DNA of 37,379 nucleotides from Rhodothermales bacterium. GTDB taxonomy: Bacteria; Bacteroidota; Rhodothermia; Rhodothermales; Bin80. Below are positions 1-7,987 of the stretch, piece by piece. Made by a program: the position numbers and the translations under genes. Within the stretch, counting starts at the first letter, position 1. Every line of letters begins with the position of its first letter. The notes below the pieces were generated by a model. That model searched no databases and was not told the DNA's origin. It worked only from the letters and a program-made list of their open reading frames with translations. Location of the stretch: positions 1-37,379 of the forward strand of contig JAAXGT010000187.1 in assembly GCA_012271205.1 (NCBI GenBank). Reading direction: 5' to 3'.

Positions 1-80
1 CCCAACGTCGGGGCGGTCCGGGGCGTGTGGACAATCTGAGGCGCATGATAGCGCTGGAACTCAACCCACTGGGCTGGTAG
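1..80 (+). CDS. 3' end of an unidentified gene (partial)
   Basis: The third forward frame is open from the window edge to a TAG at 78-80 and reads as an Arg-rich tail ending in NLRRMIALELNPLGW. The other two frames are also partly open here, so coding status is not secure. No family is recognised from so short a tail. About 150 bases without an evident gene follow. Confidence 0.3.
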   Translation, partial: QRRGGPGRVDNLRRMIALELNPLGW

Positions 81-234
81 GTGCCCCCTGTCGGACCGGT
101 TGTGCGAATGTGGTGCTGTAGAAGGCCCTCGTGGCCATGCTTATTGACGACACCCCAGTCTTTTTTGCGCCCTTGCCCTGAGCCCGGTGGCAAACGGTGA
201 CTTGTCCAACGTTAGGCCTTCAAGGGATATTTTT

Positions 235-366
235 ATGAGACAAACCAATTGGGGTTTGTGGAATATTATTTCTCGAAACCCACCGATAGGCGGTGGCCTT
301 TTTCTGTTCATCGATTCAGCTGTTTTCGTTTTTACAGCAAATCAGGAACACAACCATAGTGTCTGA
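235..366 (+). CDS. Possible Trp-containing leader peptide (43 codons)
   Basis: An ATG at 235 lies 8 bases after an AAGGGA motif and opens a 43-codon frame ending in TGA at 364-366. The N-terminus reads MRQTNWGLWNIISRNPP, with Trp codons at 250-252 and 259-261. The frame runs straight through a terminator-like hairpin at 280-303, so the PP and GGG residues are simply the two stem arms translated. A short Trp-bearing frame placed on a terminator is the arrangement of amino-acid attenuators. Here, however, the frame does not stop before the terminator, and the gene downstream is an acidic amino acid/dicarboxylate transporter rather than a trp gene. It may be a regulatory leader or a chance frame across a terminator. 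Confidence 0.35.
   Translation: MRQTNWGLWNIISRNPPIGGGLFLFIDSAVFVFTANQEHNHSV
280..303 (+). terminator. Rho-independent terminator-like hairpin
   Basis: The arms CCACCG (280-285) and CGGTGG (291-296) pair perfectly across a 5-base loop and are followed after two C by five T (299-303). It lies 170 bases upstream of the symporter start. It could end transcription from the gene cut by the window edge or act as an attenuator. A second hairpin just upstream (240-246 with 253-259) and an alternative pairing (252-257 with 276-281) compete with it. Confidence 0.6.
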
Positions 367-474
367 AAGCTGGTATGATTTCGCATTAGAACTCTCGCAC
401 GCGGAGTCTGCTATGTGGGACAATTGCGTATATTAAGCGTGCCTAATTCCATCCGATCTCCATCTTCAGACTTC

Positions 475-1779
475 ATGCCTTGGTATAAAAAATTGCACGT
501 TTGGATCATACTCGGACTAATTCTCGGTCTCGCCTATGGCATTTTTGCCGCGGGCATGGGTTGGGGACAGTTCACGAAGAACTGGATCAGCCCATTCGGC
601 ACGATTTTCCTGCGATCGCTCTTCTTGATTGCCGTCCCGCTGATTTTGGCCTCAATCATAACGGGCATCGCATCGCTGTCCGATACGCGCAAGCTCGCGC
701 GAATTGGCGGCAAGACTATTGGTATCTACATTTCGACCACCGTAGCAGCACTTATAATCGGGCTTGTGCTGGTGAACGTGATAAAGCCGGGGGCATCCGT
801 GCCAGAAGCCGTGCGTGTGGAATTGCAGGCGGACTGGGGGGGAATGGCCGGTCAGCGTATGGAGAGTGCGGAAGAGGCGCAGGAACGCGGGCCGCTGGAG
901 TTCTTGGTAGACATGGTGCCGGATAACATTTTCGGATCCGCGTCCAGTAACCGCAACATGCTGCAGGTGGTCTTTATTGCAATCCTCTTCGGCATATCGC
1001 TGCTCTTGTTACCAGCGGACAAGTCACGGCCGCTCCTCAGTTTTTTTCAGAGCCTGAATGCGCTGGTAATTAAGATTGTGCAGCTGATCATGTATATCGC
1101 GCCAATAGGCGTTTTTGCACTATTGGCGGATACAGTGACCCTGATCTCTCAGGACAACCTGAGTGAATTGTGGGGCCTGCTTGGGGCACTCGGTGTCTAC
1201 ATGATCGTAGTCGTGGTTGGCCTCTTGATACAGATGACTTTGACATACGGCTCCATAGTCAAATTCATGACACCGATGTCGCTCAAACGATTCGTTTTCG
1301 GCATCGCACCAGCCCAACTTGTGGCCTTCAGCACGTCTTCCAGCGGTGCTACGTTGCCAGTGACCATGGAAGTCACAGAGAAGAAGATAGGCGTGAGCGA
1401 GGAAGTCTCGTCTTTCGTATTGCCGCTGGGTGCCACAATTAATATGGATGGCACTGCCCTGTATCAGGCAGTCGCGGCAGTCTTTATCGCGCAGACTATA
1501 GGCATTGCGCTTGGCTTTGGGGCTCAGCTTGAAATCATCTTGCTCGCGGTGCTGGCTTCCATAGGAACGGCCGCCGTTCCAAGTGCCGGCATCATTATGC
1601 TCATTATCATCTTGCAGTCGATAAACGTACCGGCCGCAGGTATAGCACTGATTCTGGGAGTGGATCGCATTCTGGACATGTGCCGGACGGTGTGTAACGT
1701 GACCGGTGATGCCACCGTCGCCACTTTGGTTGCCTCTACAGAGGGACAACTGGACATCCAACTGACCGGTGAGGCCTGA
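475..1779 (+). CDS. Dicarboxylate/amino acid:cation symporter (SLC1/DAACS family)
   Basis: This is a multi-pass inner-membrane transporter that takes up acidic amino acids or C4-dicarboxylates with Na+ or H+. Counting from the ATG at 475 it has 434 residues, usual for GltP/GltPh-like proteins. Visible signatures are the hairpin-1 serine motif SSSGATLP (residues 288-295), the NMDGT motif (323-327) and the substrate/cation helix ILDMCRTVCNVTGD. Arg404 in that helix is the position of GltPh Arg397, which binds the side-chain carboxylate, so an anionic substrate is favoured over a neutral amino acid. An in-frame GTG at 415 would add 20 hydrophilic residues without similarity; ATG 475 directly precedes the first membrane helix. 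A possible attenuator lies upstream. The exact substrate cannot be read from sequence. Confidence 0.93.
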   Translation: MPWYKKLHVWIILGLILGLAYGIFAAGMGWGQFTKNWISPFGTIFLRSLFLIAVPLILASIITGIASLSDTRKLARIGGKTIGIYISTTVAALIIGLVLVNVIKPGASVPEAVRVELQADWGGMAGQRMESAEEAQERGPLEFLVDMVPDNIFGSASSNRNMLQVVFIAILFGISLLLLPADKSRPLLSFFQSLNALVIKIVQLIMYIAPIGVFALLADTVTLISQDNLSELWGLLGALGVYMIVVVVGLLIQMTLTYGSIVKFMTPMSLKRFVFGIAPAQLVAFSTSSSGATLPVTMEVTEKKIGVSEEVSSFVLPLGATINMDGTALYQAVAAVFIAQTIGIALGFGAQLEIILLAVLASIGTAAVPSAGIIMLIIILQSINVPAAGIALILGVDRILDMCRTVCNVTGDATVATLVASTEGQLDIQLTGEA

Positions 1780-1797
1780 GCGACTACGGTGTGACCG

Positions 1798-1845
1798 GGA
1801 CTTCCTGCAACGCTTGTGGTAGAACACAAGGAGGGGGCTGGTCCC
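1798..1845. terminator. Nested hairpin between convergent symporter and tRNA gene
   Basis: CTTGTG (1813-1818) pairs with CACAAG (1825-1830), and an outer GGGAC (1798-1802) can pair with GTCCC (1841-1845). It sits between two convergent genes, where a bidirectional terminator would be expected, but there is no T-tract on either strand. Confidence 0.25.
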
Positions 1846-1853
1846 GCAAGGAG

Positions 1854-1927
1854 TACGCCCGAGAGGATTCGAACCTCTGACCTTCTGCTCCGGAGGCAGA
1901 CGCTCTGTCCGGCTGAGCTACGGGCGC
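1854..1927 (-). tRNA. tRNA-Arg (anticodon CCG)
   Basis: The minus strand folds as a 74-nt cloverleaf. The acceptor arms GCGCCCG and CGGGCGT pair with a terminal G-U. The D arm is GCTC/GAGC, the anticodon stem is TCTGC/GCAGA around the loop CTCCGGA with CCG in the anticodon position, and the T arm is AGAGG/CCTCT around TTCGAAT. The discriminator base is A and CCA is not encoded. It decodes the Arg codon CGG. It is convergent with the symporter and divergent from the CPBP gene. Confidence 0.95.
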
Positions 1928-1983
1928 GAACGGCAGGTTTAAATGTATGGCCTCACTAACACGTTCCTTTGCAAGAATGGGAT

Positions 1984-2871
1984 ATGGTGCAGCACGAGCC
2001 TCTGATATCGTTTGACGGGCCGATTGGGCGATGGCCGGCATGGGTGGTTCTTTCGCTCGGGCTCTTGGGCGGACTCGTGACGTACCTATTGGTTGGCAAC
2101 TTAGCGGTCGTCGTATGGCTTCTGCTTGAAGGCGTTACTTTGAGCGAGTTGCTGGCCGATCCGGCTGGCACAATGGCTGCAAACATTGGCGCGCTTCTCG
2201 GCGGGAATGCCATCGGACTCGGGTTGGGCTTGGGTGTCATTGCACTTGTGCTCGCACGACTGGATACGTCTGTTCCATTGACGTATCTCCGTATGAGGCC
2301 AGTTGGCCTTCGCGATGTGAGTCTGGCGTTGCTGGGACTCGTTGCGCTGTTGCCTGCAGTCTCGTGGCTCGGAAAGCTGAATGAGCTGCTGCCCATGCCG
2401 GAGTTTATTCGCAGCCTCGAAGCGGAACAGATGCAGATCATCGAGTGGATTCTTTCCGGAGAGGGGAATATCGCCCTGAATCTGGTGCTTATCGCCGCGG
2501 CTCCGGCCTTTTTTGAAGAAGTGTTTTTTCGCGGATTCGTCCTCAGGCGAGCCGAACGGTCCATGGGCATAGCGTGGGGCATCATCTTCTCTGGTGTGAT
2601 TTTCGGCATATTTCACCTGCGTCTGACCCAGGCACTGCCACTTTCAGTATTGGGTATCTACATGGCGTGGTGTGCTTGGCGTACGCGAAGCCTGTGGGTG
2701 CCCGTTGCAGTCCATTTTTTGAACAATGCACTCGCAGTTGCAGTAGCAGAGTGGGGGGTGGGCGATTCAGCCGAAATCGTAACCCTGCCTTGGCCATGGG
2801 TAATCATTGGCTGCGCTGTATTTGCCGTTTCAGTTCGATTGCTCCACACTAAGCGACGCATGTATGTATGA
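1984..2871 (+). CDS. CPBP family intramembrane metalloprotease
   Basis: This is a predicted intramembrane protease of the CAAX-processing/bacteriocin-processing (CPBP, Abi, PF02517) family, 295 residues with several hydrophobic helices. The catalytic motifs are visible in order: FFEEVFFRGF with Glu178-Glu179 and Arg183, a second-motif His211 in IFHLRLTQ, and VHFLNN with His244 and Asn248. The start is taken as the ATG at 1984; an in-frame TTG at 1969 would add five residues. Its stop overlaps the next start by four bases (ATGA), so it leads a translationally coupled run toward cdsA and mutL. The substrate is unknown. Family members range from prenyl-protein processing to bacteriocin self-immunity, and this housekeeping context points to neither. 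Confidence 0.9.
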   Translation: MVQHEPLISFDGPIGRWPAWVVLSLGLLGGLVTYLLVGNLAVVVWLLLEGVTLSELLADPAGTMAANIGALLGGNAIGLGLGLGVIALVLARLDTSVPLTYLRMRPVGLRDVSLALLGLVALLPAVSWLGKLNELLPMPEFIRSLEAEQMQIIEWILSGEGNIALNLVLIAAAPAFFEEVFFRGFVLRRAERSMGIAWGIIFSGVIFGIFHLRLTQALPLSVLGIYMAWCAWRTRSLWVPVAVHFLNNALAVAVAEWGVGDSAEIVTLPWPWVIIGCAVFAVSVRLLHTKRRMYV

Positions 2872-3134
2872 GTACTAAAGGCTGGAGTCCGGTATTCTTG
2901 TCAGGAATGGATTATGAAGCACAGCTGGTCTGTCAGCGACTGAAGGATGCGGACATTCCCGCTGTAGTACTCAGTCAGCGGGATCACGCGTTCAACCTTA
3001 CGCACGGCTATCTCGCCAAAGTATGTGTAATGGTGCCGGATGAATTAATGGAGAGCGCACGGTCTGTACTGGAGGCCACACCACTGACAGACGAAGAACT
3101 TGAGCAAGCAGCACTGGTGGCAAAGGAATCATAG
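2868..3134 (+). CDS. DUF2007-family small cytoplasmic protein
   Basis: An 88-residue protein matching the DUF2007 (PF09413, putative signal-transducing) pattern: an N-terminal segment on acting on two sites of the chain (YEAQLVCQRLKDADIPAVVL), a central LTHGYLAKVCVMVPDEL strand, and a C-terminal helix that ends in a DEELEQ acidic stretch. It has no signal peptide or membrane helix. The start overlaps the CPBP stop by four bases and cdsA follows 15 bases after its stop, so it is almost certainly co-transcribed with both. The biochemical role of the family is not established; the fold resembles small regulatory domains. Confidence 0.85.
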   Translation: MSTKGWSPVFLSGMDYEAQLVCQRLKDADIPAVVLSQRDHAFNLTHGYLAKVCVMVPDELMESARSVLEATPLTDEELEQAALVAKES

Positions 3135-3149
3135 CGCACTTGCGGAGTT

Positions 3150-3956
3150 ATGTCTCAATTTCTGACACGAGTCTGCACAGCTACGATTGGTGCGTCTATC
3201 TTGGTGAGTTCAGCTTGGATGGGCGCTTGGCCTTTTGGCTTGGTAGTGTTGGCCATTGCGCTCCTCGGGCAAGTTGAGCTTTACCAGCTGTATGCAAAGA
3301 GTGGCATTCGAGCGTGGATCGCGACCGGGCTGTTGGTCGGCACCGGATTGGCCATGCGTGCACTTGTGCCGAACATCTTTTTGCTGACAGCAGTCCCGGT
3401 GGTGGGCTTGGTGTTGTGGTGTACGTTCACGCGAAGCGAGCAGCCGCTAATGCGTCTGGGAGCAACGTTGTCGGGGGCCCTCTATCCAACTGCGCTACTT
3501 GCTTTTCTGACAGATCTGCGTGTCGTGCCAGGTTTTACTGATCAGGAAGCGCTAATACTGACCATAACTGTCCTTGTGCTGGTCTGGGCCAGTGATATCT
3601 TTGCTTTCCTGGCTGGTTCGGTGTGGGGGCGCCACCCGCTGGCCCCGACAATCTCACCGGGCAAAACTTGGGAGGGATTCTATGGAGGAGTACTGGGGGC
3701 TTTCCTTGTGGCGGGTGTACTGTGCTACGCTGTGGATATGCCACTGGCCATTTTGCATATCATGATTCTGGCAATGGTCTGCACGTTATCCGGTGCGATC
3801 GGAGATTTGGCAGAGAGCCGCTTCAAGCGCGTGGCCGGTGTCAAGGACTCCGGTGTTTTGCTCCCGGGTCATGGTGGCCTGCTCGACCGATTTGATGGGA
3901 TTATCGTGGCAGCGCCGCTGGCTTACATGTACATTGTGTTTGTGGCTCGCCTTTAG
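3150..3956 (+). CDS. cdsA: Phosphatidate cytidylyltransferase
   Basis: CdsA makes CDP-diacylglycerol from phosphatidic acid and CTP in the cytoplasmic membrane, the branch point for phospholipid synthesis. The protein has 268 residues and multiple membrane helices. The C-terminal family signature is intact: SPGKTWEGFYGG, then SGAIGDLAESRFKR, then the DSGVLLPGHGGLLDRFD catalytic stretch with its paired acidic residues. A GGAG at 3144-3147 lies only two bases from the ATG, so it may not act as a normal ribosome binding site. A small membrane-protein gene starts three bases after the stop. Confidence 0.96.
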   Translation: MSQFLTRVCTATIGASILVSSAWMGAWPFGLVVLAIALLGQVELYQLYAKSGIRAWIATGLLVGTGLAMRALVPNIFLLTAVPVVGLVLWCTFTRSEQPLMRLGATLSGALYPTALLAFLTDLRVVPGFTDQEALILTITVLVLVWASDIFAFLAGSVWGRHPLAPTISPGKTWEGFYGGVLGAFLVAGVLCYAVDMPLAILHIMILAMVCTLSGAIGDLAESRFKRVAGVKDSGVLLPGHGGLLDRFDGIIVAAPLAYMYIVFVARL

Positions 3957-3959
3957 GCA

Positions 3960-4166
3960 ATGGGATTGTTTTTTCATAACCGCAAAGTGAGGCCGCGCCG
4001 CTTTGATTACGAGCCGCGCTACTATGATCCGAAGCGTGATGAAAGTCTTAAGCGGCGCATGCGCATTCAAAGTCGTGCACGGCGGCGGCGAAGTCCGATC
4101 GCGCTCCTGTACCTGCTCGCGCTGCTTGTGTTTGCCATCTACATTTATCGTGCTTTGGGAACGTAA
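3960..4166 (+). CDS. Small single-pass membrane protein, function unknown
   Basis: A 68-residue protein with a very basic N-terminal half (clusters of Arg and Lys, including ARRRRS before the helix), also rich in Tyr and Asp (YEPRYYDPKRDE). One C-terminal hydrophobic helix follows, SPIALLYLLALLVFAIYIY. The positive-inside rule predicts the basic half in the cytoplasm. It starts three bases after cdsA and ends about 20 bases before mutL, so the tight spacing supports a real gene. No named family is recognised. Confidence 0.7.
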   Translation: MGLFFHNRKVRPRRFDYEPRYYDPKRDESLKRRMRIQSRARRRRSPIALLYLLALLVFAIYIYRALGT

Positions 4167-4185
4167 CGTGTGAGTCTTGCACGCG

Positions 4186-5988
4186 ATGGAAGACGATCCT
4201 CGGTCGGCCCCAGTAATCCGGCGCATGCCGTTGACACTGGCCAACAAGATTGCAGCTGGTGAAGTGGTGCAGCGTCCTGCATCAGCAGTGAAGGAGCTCA
4301 TTGAAAATGCTGTTGACGCAGGTGCTTCGGATATTGCACTTGTATTGAAGGGCGCCGGCAGCAGTCTGATCCAAGTCAGGGACAACGGCAGTGGCATGAG
4401 CCCCGAGGATGCGGTGTTGTGTTTCAGCCGCCACGCGACGAGCAAGATCGTACGGGCCGAAGACCTTGAAGATATTCGTACGTTGGGGTTCAGGGGAGAG
4501 GCACTGGCCTCCATCGCCGCCATTGCCCAAGTTACGCTCCGAACCCGGCGTCCAACCGATGAGCAAGGCACATGTGTACGAATAGATGGTGGGCTCTTGG
4601 CAGGGAATGAGCCGTGTGCAGCTCCCCCAGGAACCTCTATTGATGTGCGAAACCTGTTCTATAACGTACCGGCACGGCGCAACTTCCTGAAAAGGCCGAC
4701 GACAGAGTTTCGACATGTGTCGGATACGTTTCAGGCTCAGGCAATGGCCAATCCATGGATCGCTTTTAGCCTGGAGAGCGATGGGCAGAAGATGTTCCAC
4801 CTGTCTCGTGCGCGGTCAGAAGAGTTCTCGGATGCGCTGCGTGAGCGCATAAGTGCGCTCATGGGCACGGAGCAGGCCCGACAACTCGTACCTGTGCAAG
4901 AGTCGACCAGTTACTTGTCCGTTACGGGCTTCCTGGGACGCCCAGAGCACGCGCGCAAGACACGCAAGACGCAGTTCCTCTTTGTCAATGGGCGCCCGGT
5001 ACGGAGTGCGAGCATTCGACACGCACTGGTGTCTGCCTATGATGCACTCCTTGAAGAGCGGCGTTATCCGGCTCTCGTCGTGTTTATAACGGCGGATTCT
5101 CGGCATGTGGATGTCAATGTGCACCCGGCAAAGGCAGAGGTAAGGTTTGACGATGATCGCGGTGTGTACAACTTGCTGCATTCGATAGCGCGAAGAGCTC
5201 TGGGAGTAGCAGATTTGGTTCCGCAGTATTCCAGGTCGACCCGAGAGGCTTCTGTACAGCGTCAGACATGGGCGTCCCAGTTTTGGGCACCTCCTCGAGA
5301 GTCGGGGCTGCATACGACGCAGTTCGAAGGGACGCAGACGTCCATAGTTTATGCTCCCGACCGCAGCTCTGCACCGCAGAATGCCAAGCTTGAAGAAATG
5401 CCTCTCTTGTGGCAACTCCATGACAGGTTCATACTAACCCGCTTGAGGAGTGGCCTCATGATATTAGATCAACAAGCGGCCCATGAGCGCATACTCTATG
5501 AAAGGGCGCTGGAAAGCCTTCAATCCGGTTTGGGACTGTCGCAACAGTTACTGTTCCCTCAGTACATAACGCTGAATCGTCCGGACTACGAACTCTTGCA
5601 GGCCATTCAGCTGCATGTAACTGCTTTGGGATTCAGTATAGAGTTGGCTCCGGGATGTCGGGTAGGAATTTCGGGCGTTCCGTCCGACGTGCGCACGGGC
5701 GCCGAGAAAGACTTGTTGCGCGAATTACTTGAGCAGTACAAATCCAACGAAGAGGATGAACAACTGGATTCACGCGAAAATATTGCTCGAAGCATAGCAC
5801 GCTGTGGTGCCATTCGGCTTGGTGCTCGGCTTGGCACAGAAGAGATGCGTACGATGATAGACCGACTGTTTCAATGCAAGCAGCCGTACCGGTCGTTCGG
5901 TGGCAACCCAACGCTTATTCAGGTAACGCTCGAGGAACTGACAGCGCGTTTTGCCAGCGTAAGTCCAAAGGATGAAGGGCGCGGCTGA
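4186..5988 (+). CDS. mutL: DNA mismatch repair protein MutL
   Basis: MutL is the ATP-dependent matchmaker of mismatch repair, acting after MutS, which is encoded about 6 kb downstream. It has 600 residues from the ATG at 4186; an in-frame TTG at 4177 would add three. The N-terminal GHKL ATPase motifs are intact: ELIENAVDAG, DNGSGM, RHATSKI and TLGFRGEALASI. The C-terminal domain is unusual. The endonuclease motif DQHA(x)2E(x)4E appears as DQQAAHERILYE (from Asp428) with Gln for His. The later CPHGRP motif is replaced by SFGGNP, and the ACR-type motif is shifted to ARCGAIRLG. The nicking metal site therefore looks altered or lost. tilS overlaps its 3' end by 17 bases. Confidence 0.96.
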   Translation: MEDDPRSAPVIRRMPLTLANKIAAGEVVQRPASAVKELIENAVDAGASDIALVLKGAGSSLIQVRDNGSGMSPEDAVLCFSRHATSKIVRAEDLEDIRTLGFRGEALASIAAIAQVTLRTRRPTDEQGTCVRIDGGLLAGNEPCAAPPGTSIDVRNLFYNVPARRNFLKRPTTEFRHVSDTFQAQAMANPWIAFSLESDGQKMFHLSRARSEEFSDALRERISALMGTEQARQLVPVQESTSYLSVTGFLGRPEHARKTRKTQFLFVNGRPVRSASIRHALVSAYDALLEERRYPALVVFITADSRHVDVNVHPAKAEVRFDDDRGVYNLLHSIARRALGVADLVPQYSRSTREASVQRQTWASQFWAPPRESGLHTTQFEGTQTSIVYAPDRSSAPQNAKLEEMPLLWQLHDRFILTRLRSGLMILDQQAAHERILYERALESLQSGLGLSQQLLFPQYITLNRPDYELLQAIQLHVTALGFSIELAPGCRVGISGVPSDVRTGAEKDLLRELLEQYKSNEEDEQLDSRENIARSIARCGAIRLGARLGTEEMRTMIDRLFQCKQPYRSFGGNPTLIQVTLEELTARFASVSPKDEGRG

Positions 5989-7333
5989 ACAGTTGCCGGC
6001 GCGTGTAGCCGCCTATATCAGACGGTATGCGCTGTTGCAGCCCGGTGACCGCGTACTTCTTGGTGTCAGCGGTGGGGTGGATTCGGTGGTACTCTTGGAC
6101 GTACTGATGAGGCTGGAATATACATGTGAAGTGCTGCACCTGAATTTTGGATTGCGCGAATCGGCGGCCGGTGACGCAGCGTTTGTGCAGGCCCTCTGCA
6201 AAGATCGTCATGTCACCTTTTACTTGGAGGAAGTCGACACGACGGCCTACGCTCGAAAAGAGCGGGAGTCGCTTCAAATGGCTGCGCGCACACTGCGTTA
6301 TAAAGCGCTCGGCCGCATGGCCAAGGCTAGGAATACTCGCTGCGTAGCATCTGGACACCATGCGGAAGACCAGGCGGAGACCCTGCTTCTGAACCTGATG
6401 CGAGGGACCGGCCCGGAAGGGTTGGCCGGAATGCGCGCGCAGCGGTCATTGAAAAGCGGGATCAGGCTGATTCGGCCGCTATTGGCCGAGACCCGCCTTA
6501 CTATCCGGGAATATGCGAAGCGCCAAAAGCTGGACTGGCGGGAGGATCCAAGCAACGAAGATCTTCGCTTCAAGCGCGTCCAGATGCGCAGGCAGGTAAT
6601 GCCGCACCTGGATGCTCGAACACTGGCCCGATCCGCGGAGCAGCTCACTGAATGGGTTGACCAAGTCATCCGCCCCACGATTATGCAGCATTTCAAAGAG
6701 GCAGCCGGGCATAGACAATTAAGTGCTGATGCTTTGCATGATGCGCCACCAGTACTGGCCAGGCGAGTCATTCTGGAAGCTGTACGGCGCTGGCTGCCTG
6801 GTGCACCCGCGACGCAGAACCTGACAGAGCGCGTTTATGATCTCATCTCGCAGCAGCCAGGGAGGCGCGTAGAGGTCGGGGTCGGATCGGTGTGGCGGAA
6901 TCGCGATATGCTGGTCTTCCAGGCACTGGGCGATTGTGCTCCGCAAGCGGATCAGTATCTGGACATCGATTCGCCCGCAGCTATTGCCGAAGGATTGCTC
7001 AGGGTCGATATTACGGATCACCGTCCTGTTTCCCTCCGACTCGATCGGGATGTTTGGCTGGACGCAAACCGTCTCCAGATGCCACTCGAAGTGCGCACCT
7101 GGCACCCGGGAGATCGAATGATTCCGCTGGGAATGGACAGCCACAAGAAGGTGAGCGACGTATTAACCGATGCCAAAGTTGCCACCCATTTGCGACAGAG
7201 AGCACAGGTTGTCTGCTCTGGTGGGGAGATTGTCTGGGTCGTGGGCCTTGGTCTTGCGGACCCGTTTAAAGTAAATGTGACGACCCGCCGCTTTGCCCGG
7301 CTGTACATTGAGCACACTACACCAGCCAGCTGA
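5972..7333 (+). CDS. tilS: tRNA(Ile)-lysidine synthase
   Basis: TilS ligates lysine to C34 of tRNA-Ile(CAU) using ATP, switching it to read AUA codons. The protein is 453 residues, the long TilS form. The PP-loop ATPase motif SGGVDS is at residues 33-38, followed by the SGHHAEDQAET and LNLMRGTG stretches of the N-type ATP pyrophosphatase fold. The C-terminal TilS substrate-binding domain is visible at WHPGDRMIPLGM and KVSDVLTDAKV. The start lies inside the 3' end of mutL, so translation is probably coupled. hpt follows or overlaps. Confidence 0.96.
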   Translation: MKGAAEQLPARVAAYIRRYALLQPGDRVLLGVSGGVDSVVLLDVLMRLEYTCEVLHLNFGLRESAAGDAAFVQALCKDRHVTFYLEEVDTTAYARKERESLQMAARTLRYKALGRMAKARNTRCVASGHHAEDQAETLLLNLMRGTGPEGLAGMRAQRSLKSGIRLIRPLLAETRLTIREYAKRQKLDWREDPSNEDLRFKRVQMRRQVMPHLDARTLARSAEQLTEWVDQVIRPTIMQHFKEAAGHRQLSADALHDAPPVLARRVILEAVRRWLPGAPATQNLTERVYDLISQQPGRRVEVGVGSVWRNRDMLVFQALGDCAPQADQYLDIDSPAAIAEGLLRVDITDHRPVSLRLDRDVWLDANRLQMPLEVRTWHPGDRMIPLGMDSHKKVSDVLTDAKVATHLRQRAQVVCSGGEIVWVVGLGLADPFKVNVTTRRFARLYIEHTTPAS

Positions 7334-7847
7334 CGGCGAACTGGTCTTGTTCAAGGACGCTACCCAGATTCAGGCACGGGTGCAGGCTTTGGGTATTACA
7401 CTTGCCCGGTCGCATGCGACAAAACGGCCCGTTGTTGTGGGGCTGCTTAGCGGTGCGTTTGTGTTTATGGCCGATTTGGTACGGGCTATGGACATTCCGT
7501 GTGAAGTCGATTTCTGGCGACTATCGTCCTACGGCGTGGGGCGTAATAGTACAGGCGAGATCACAGAGCCTGTGCAACTGGAGACCGATGTCCATGGACG
7601 TCATGTAATTGTCGTTGAGGATATTGTGGACACAGGGGCGACACTGGCCCATGTACGTGCTGAATTGGCTAGGAAAACACCGGCGTCGGTCACAGTAGTT
7701 GCGCTGCTTCGATCGAGGAAGAGTTCGGTGCACGTGGATCATGTGGGCTTCGAATCAGGCGATCACTTTGTGGTTGGCTACGGGCTGGATTTGGCTTATG
7801 CGTTTCGCAACCTGCCGGATTTGTATTACCATGTCGTGGACACATGA
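7293..7847 (+). CDS. hpt: Hypoxanthine phosphoribosyltransferase
   Basis: This enzyme salvages hypoxanthine (and usually guanine) to IMP/GMP with PRPP. The PRPP-binding loop VVEDIVDTGATL is intact, and upstream are the VVGLLSGAFVFMADLVR and WRLSSYG segments of type I phosphoribosyltransferases. The C-terminal FVVGYGLDLAYAFRNLPDLYY is characteristic of the hypoxanthine branch. The start is uncertain: there is no ATG, only TTG at 7293, 7308 or 7347. The first two overlap tilS. Family alignment begins about residue 15 of the longest version, which favours 7293 or 7308. A 140-base spacer with three dyad elements follows. Confidence 0.92.
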   Translation: MPGCTLSTLHQPADGELVLFKDATQIQARVQALGITLARSHATKRPVVVGLLSGAFVFMADLVRAMDIPCEVDFWRLSSYGVGRNSTGEITEPVQLETDVHGRHVIVVEDIVDTGATLAHVRAELARKTPASVTVVALLRSRKSSVHVDHVGFESGDHFVVGYGLDLAYAFRNLPDLYYHVVDT

Positions 7848-7872
7848 GCGTTTTTGCCCCAATGCCAGCCAT

Positions 7873-7950
7873 TTGCACAGTGCAATTCTTTTCAAAGATT
7901 TCGTTATTTGCAATTGCAGCATGGATGCGGCCCATCCAGTTCAATTGCAA
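7873..7950. promoter_or_regulatory. Three TTGCA-type dyads upstream of the isomerase gene
   Basis: The hpt-isomerase spacer holds a perfect 6-1-6 palindrome TTGCACAGTGCAA (7873-7885), a perfect 10-base palindrome TGCAATTGCA (7909-7918) and a near-palindrome TTCAATTGCAA (7940-7950). The centres are about 34 and 31 bases apart, close to three helical turns each. That pattern would suit cooperative binding of a dimeric regulator, but no candidate regulator gene is in the window. Confidence 0.3.
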
Positions 7951-7987
7951 GGAATCCCACAATCGATAAAAAATCCAACACCTTACC

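Noticed and set aside
3786-4571. 261-codon minus-strand frame across cdsA, the small protein gene and mutL
   Set aside because: It spans three well-supported plus-strand genes and has no family-like motif.
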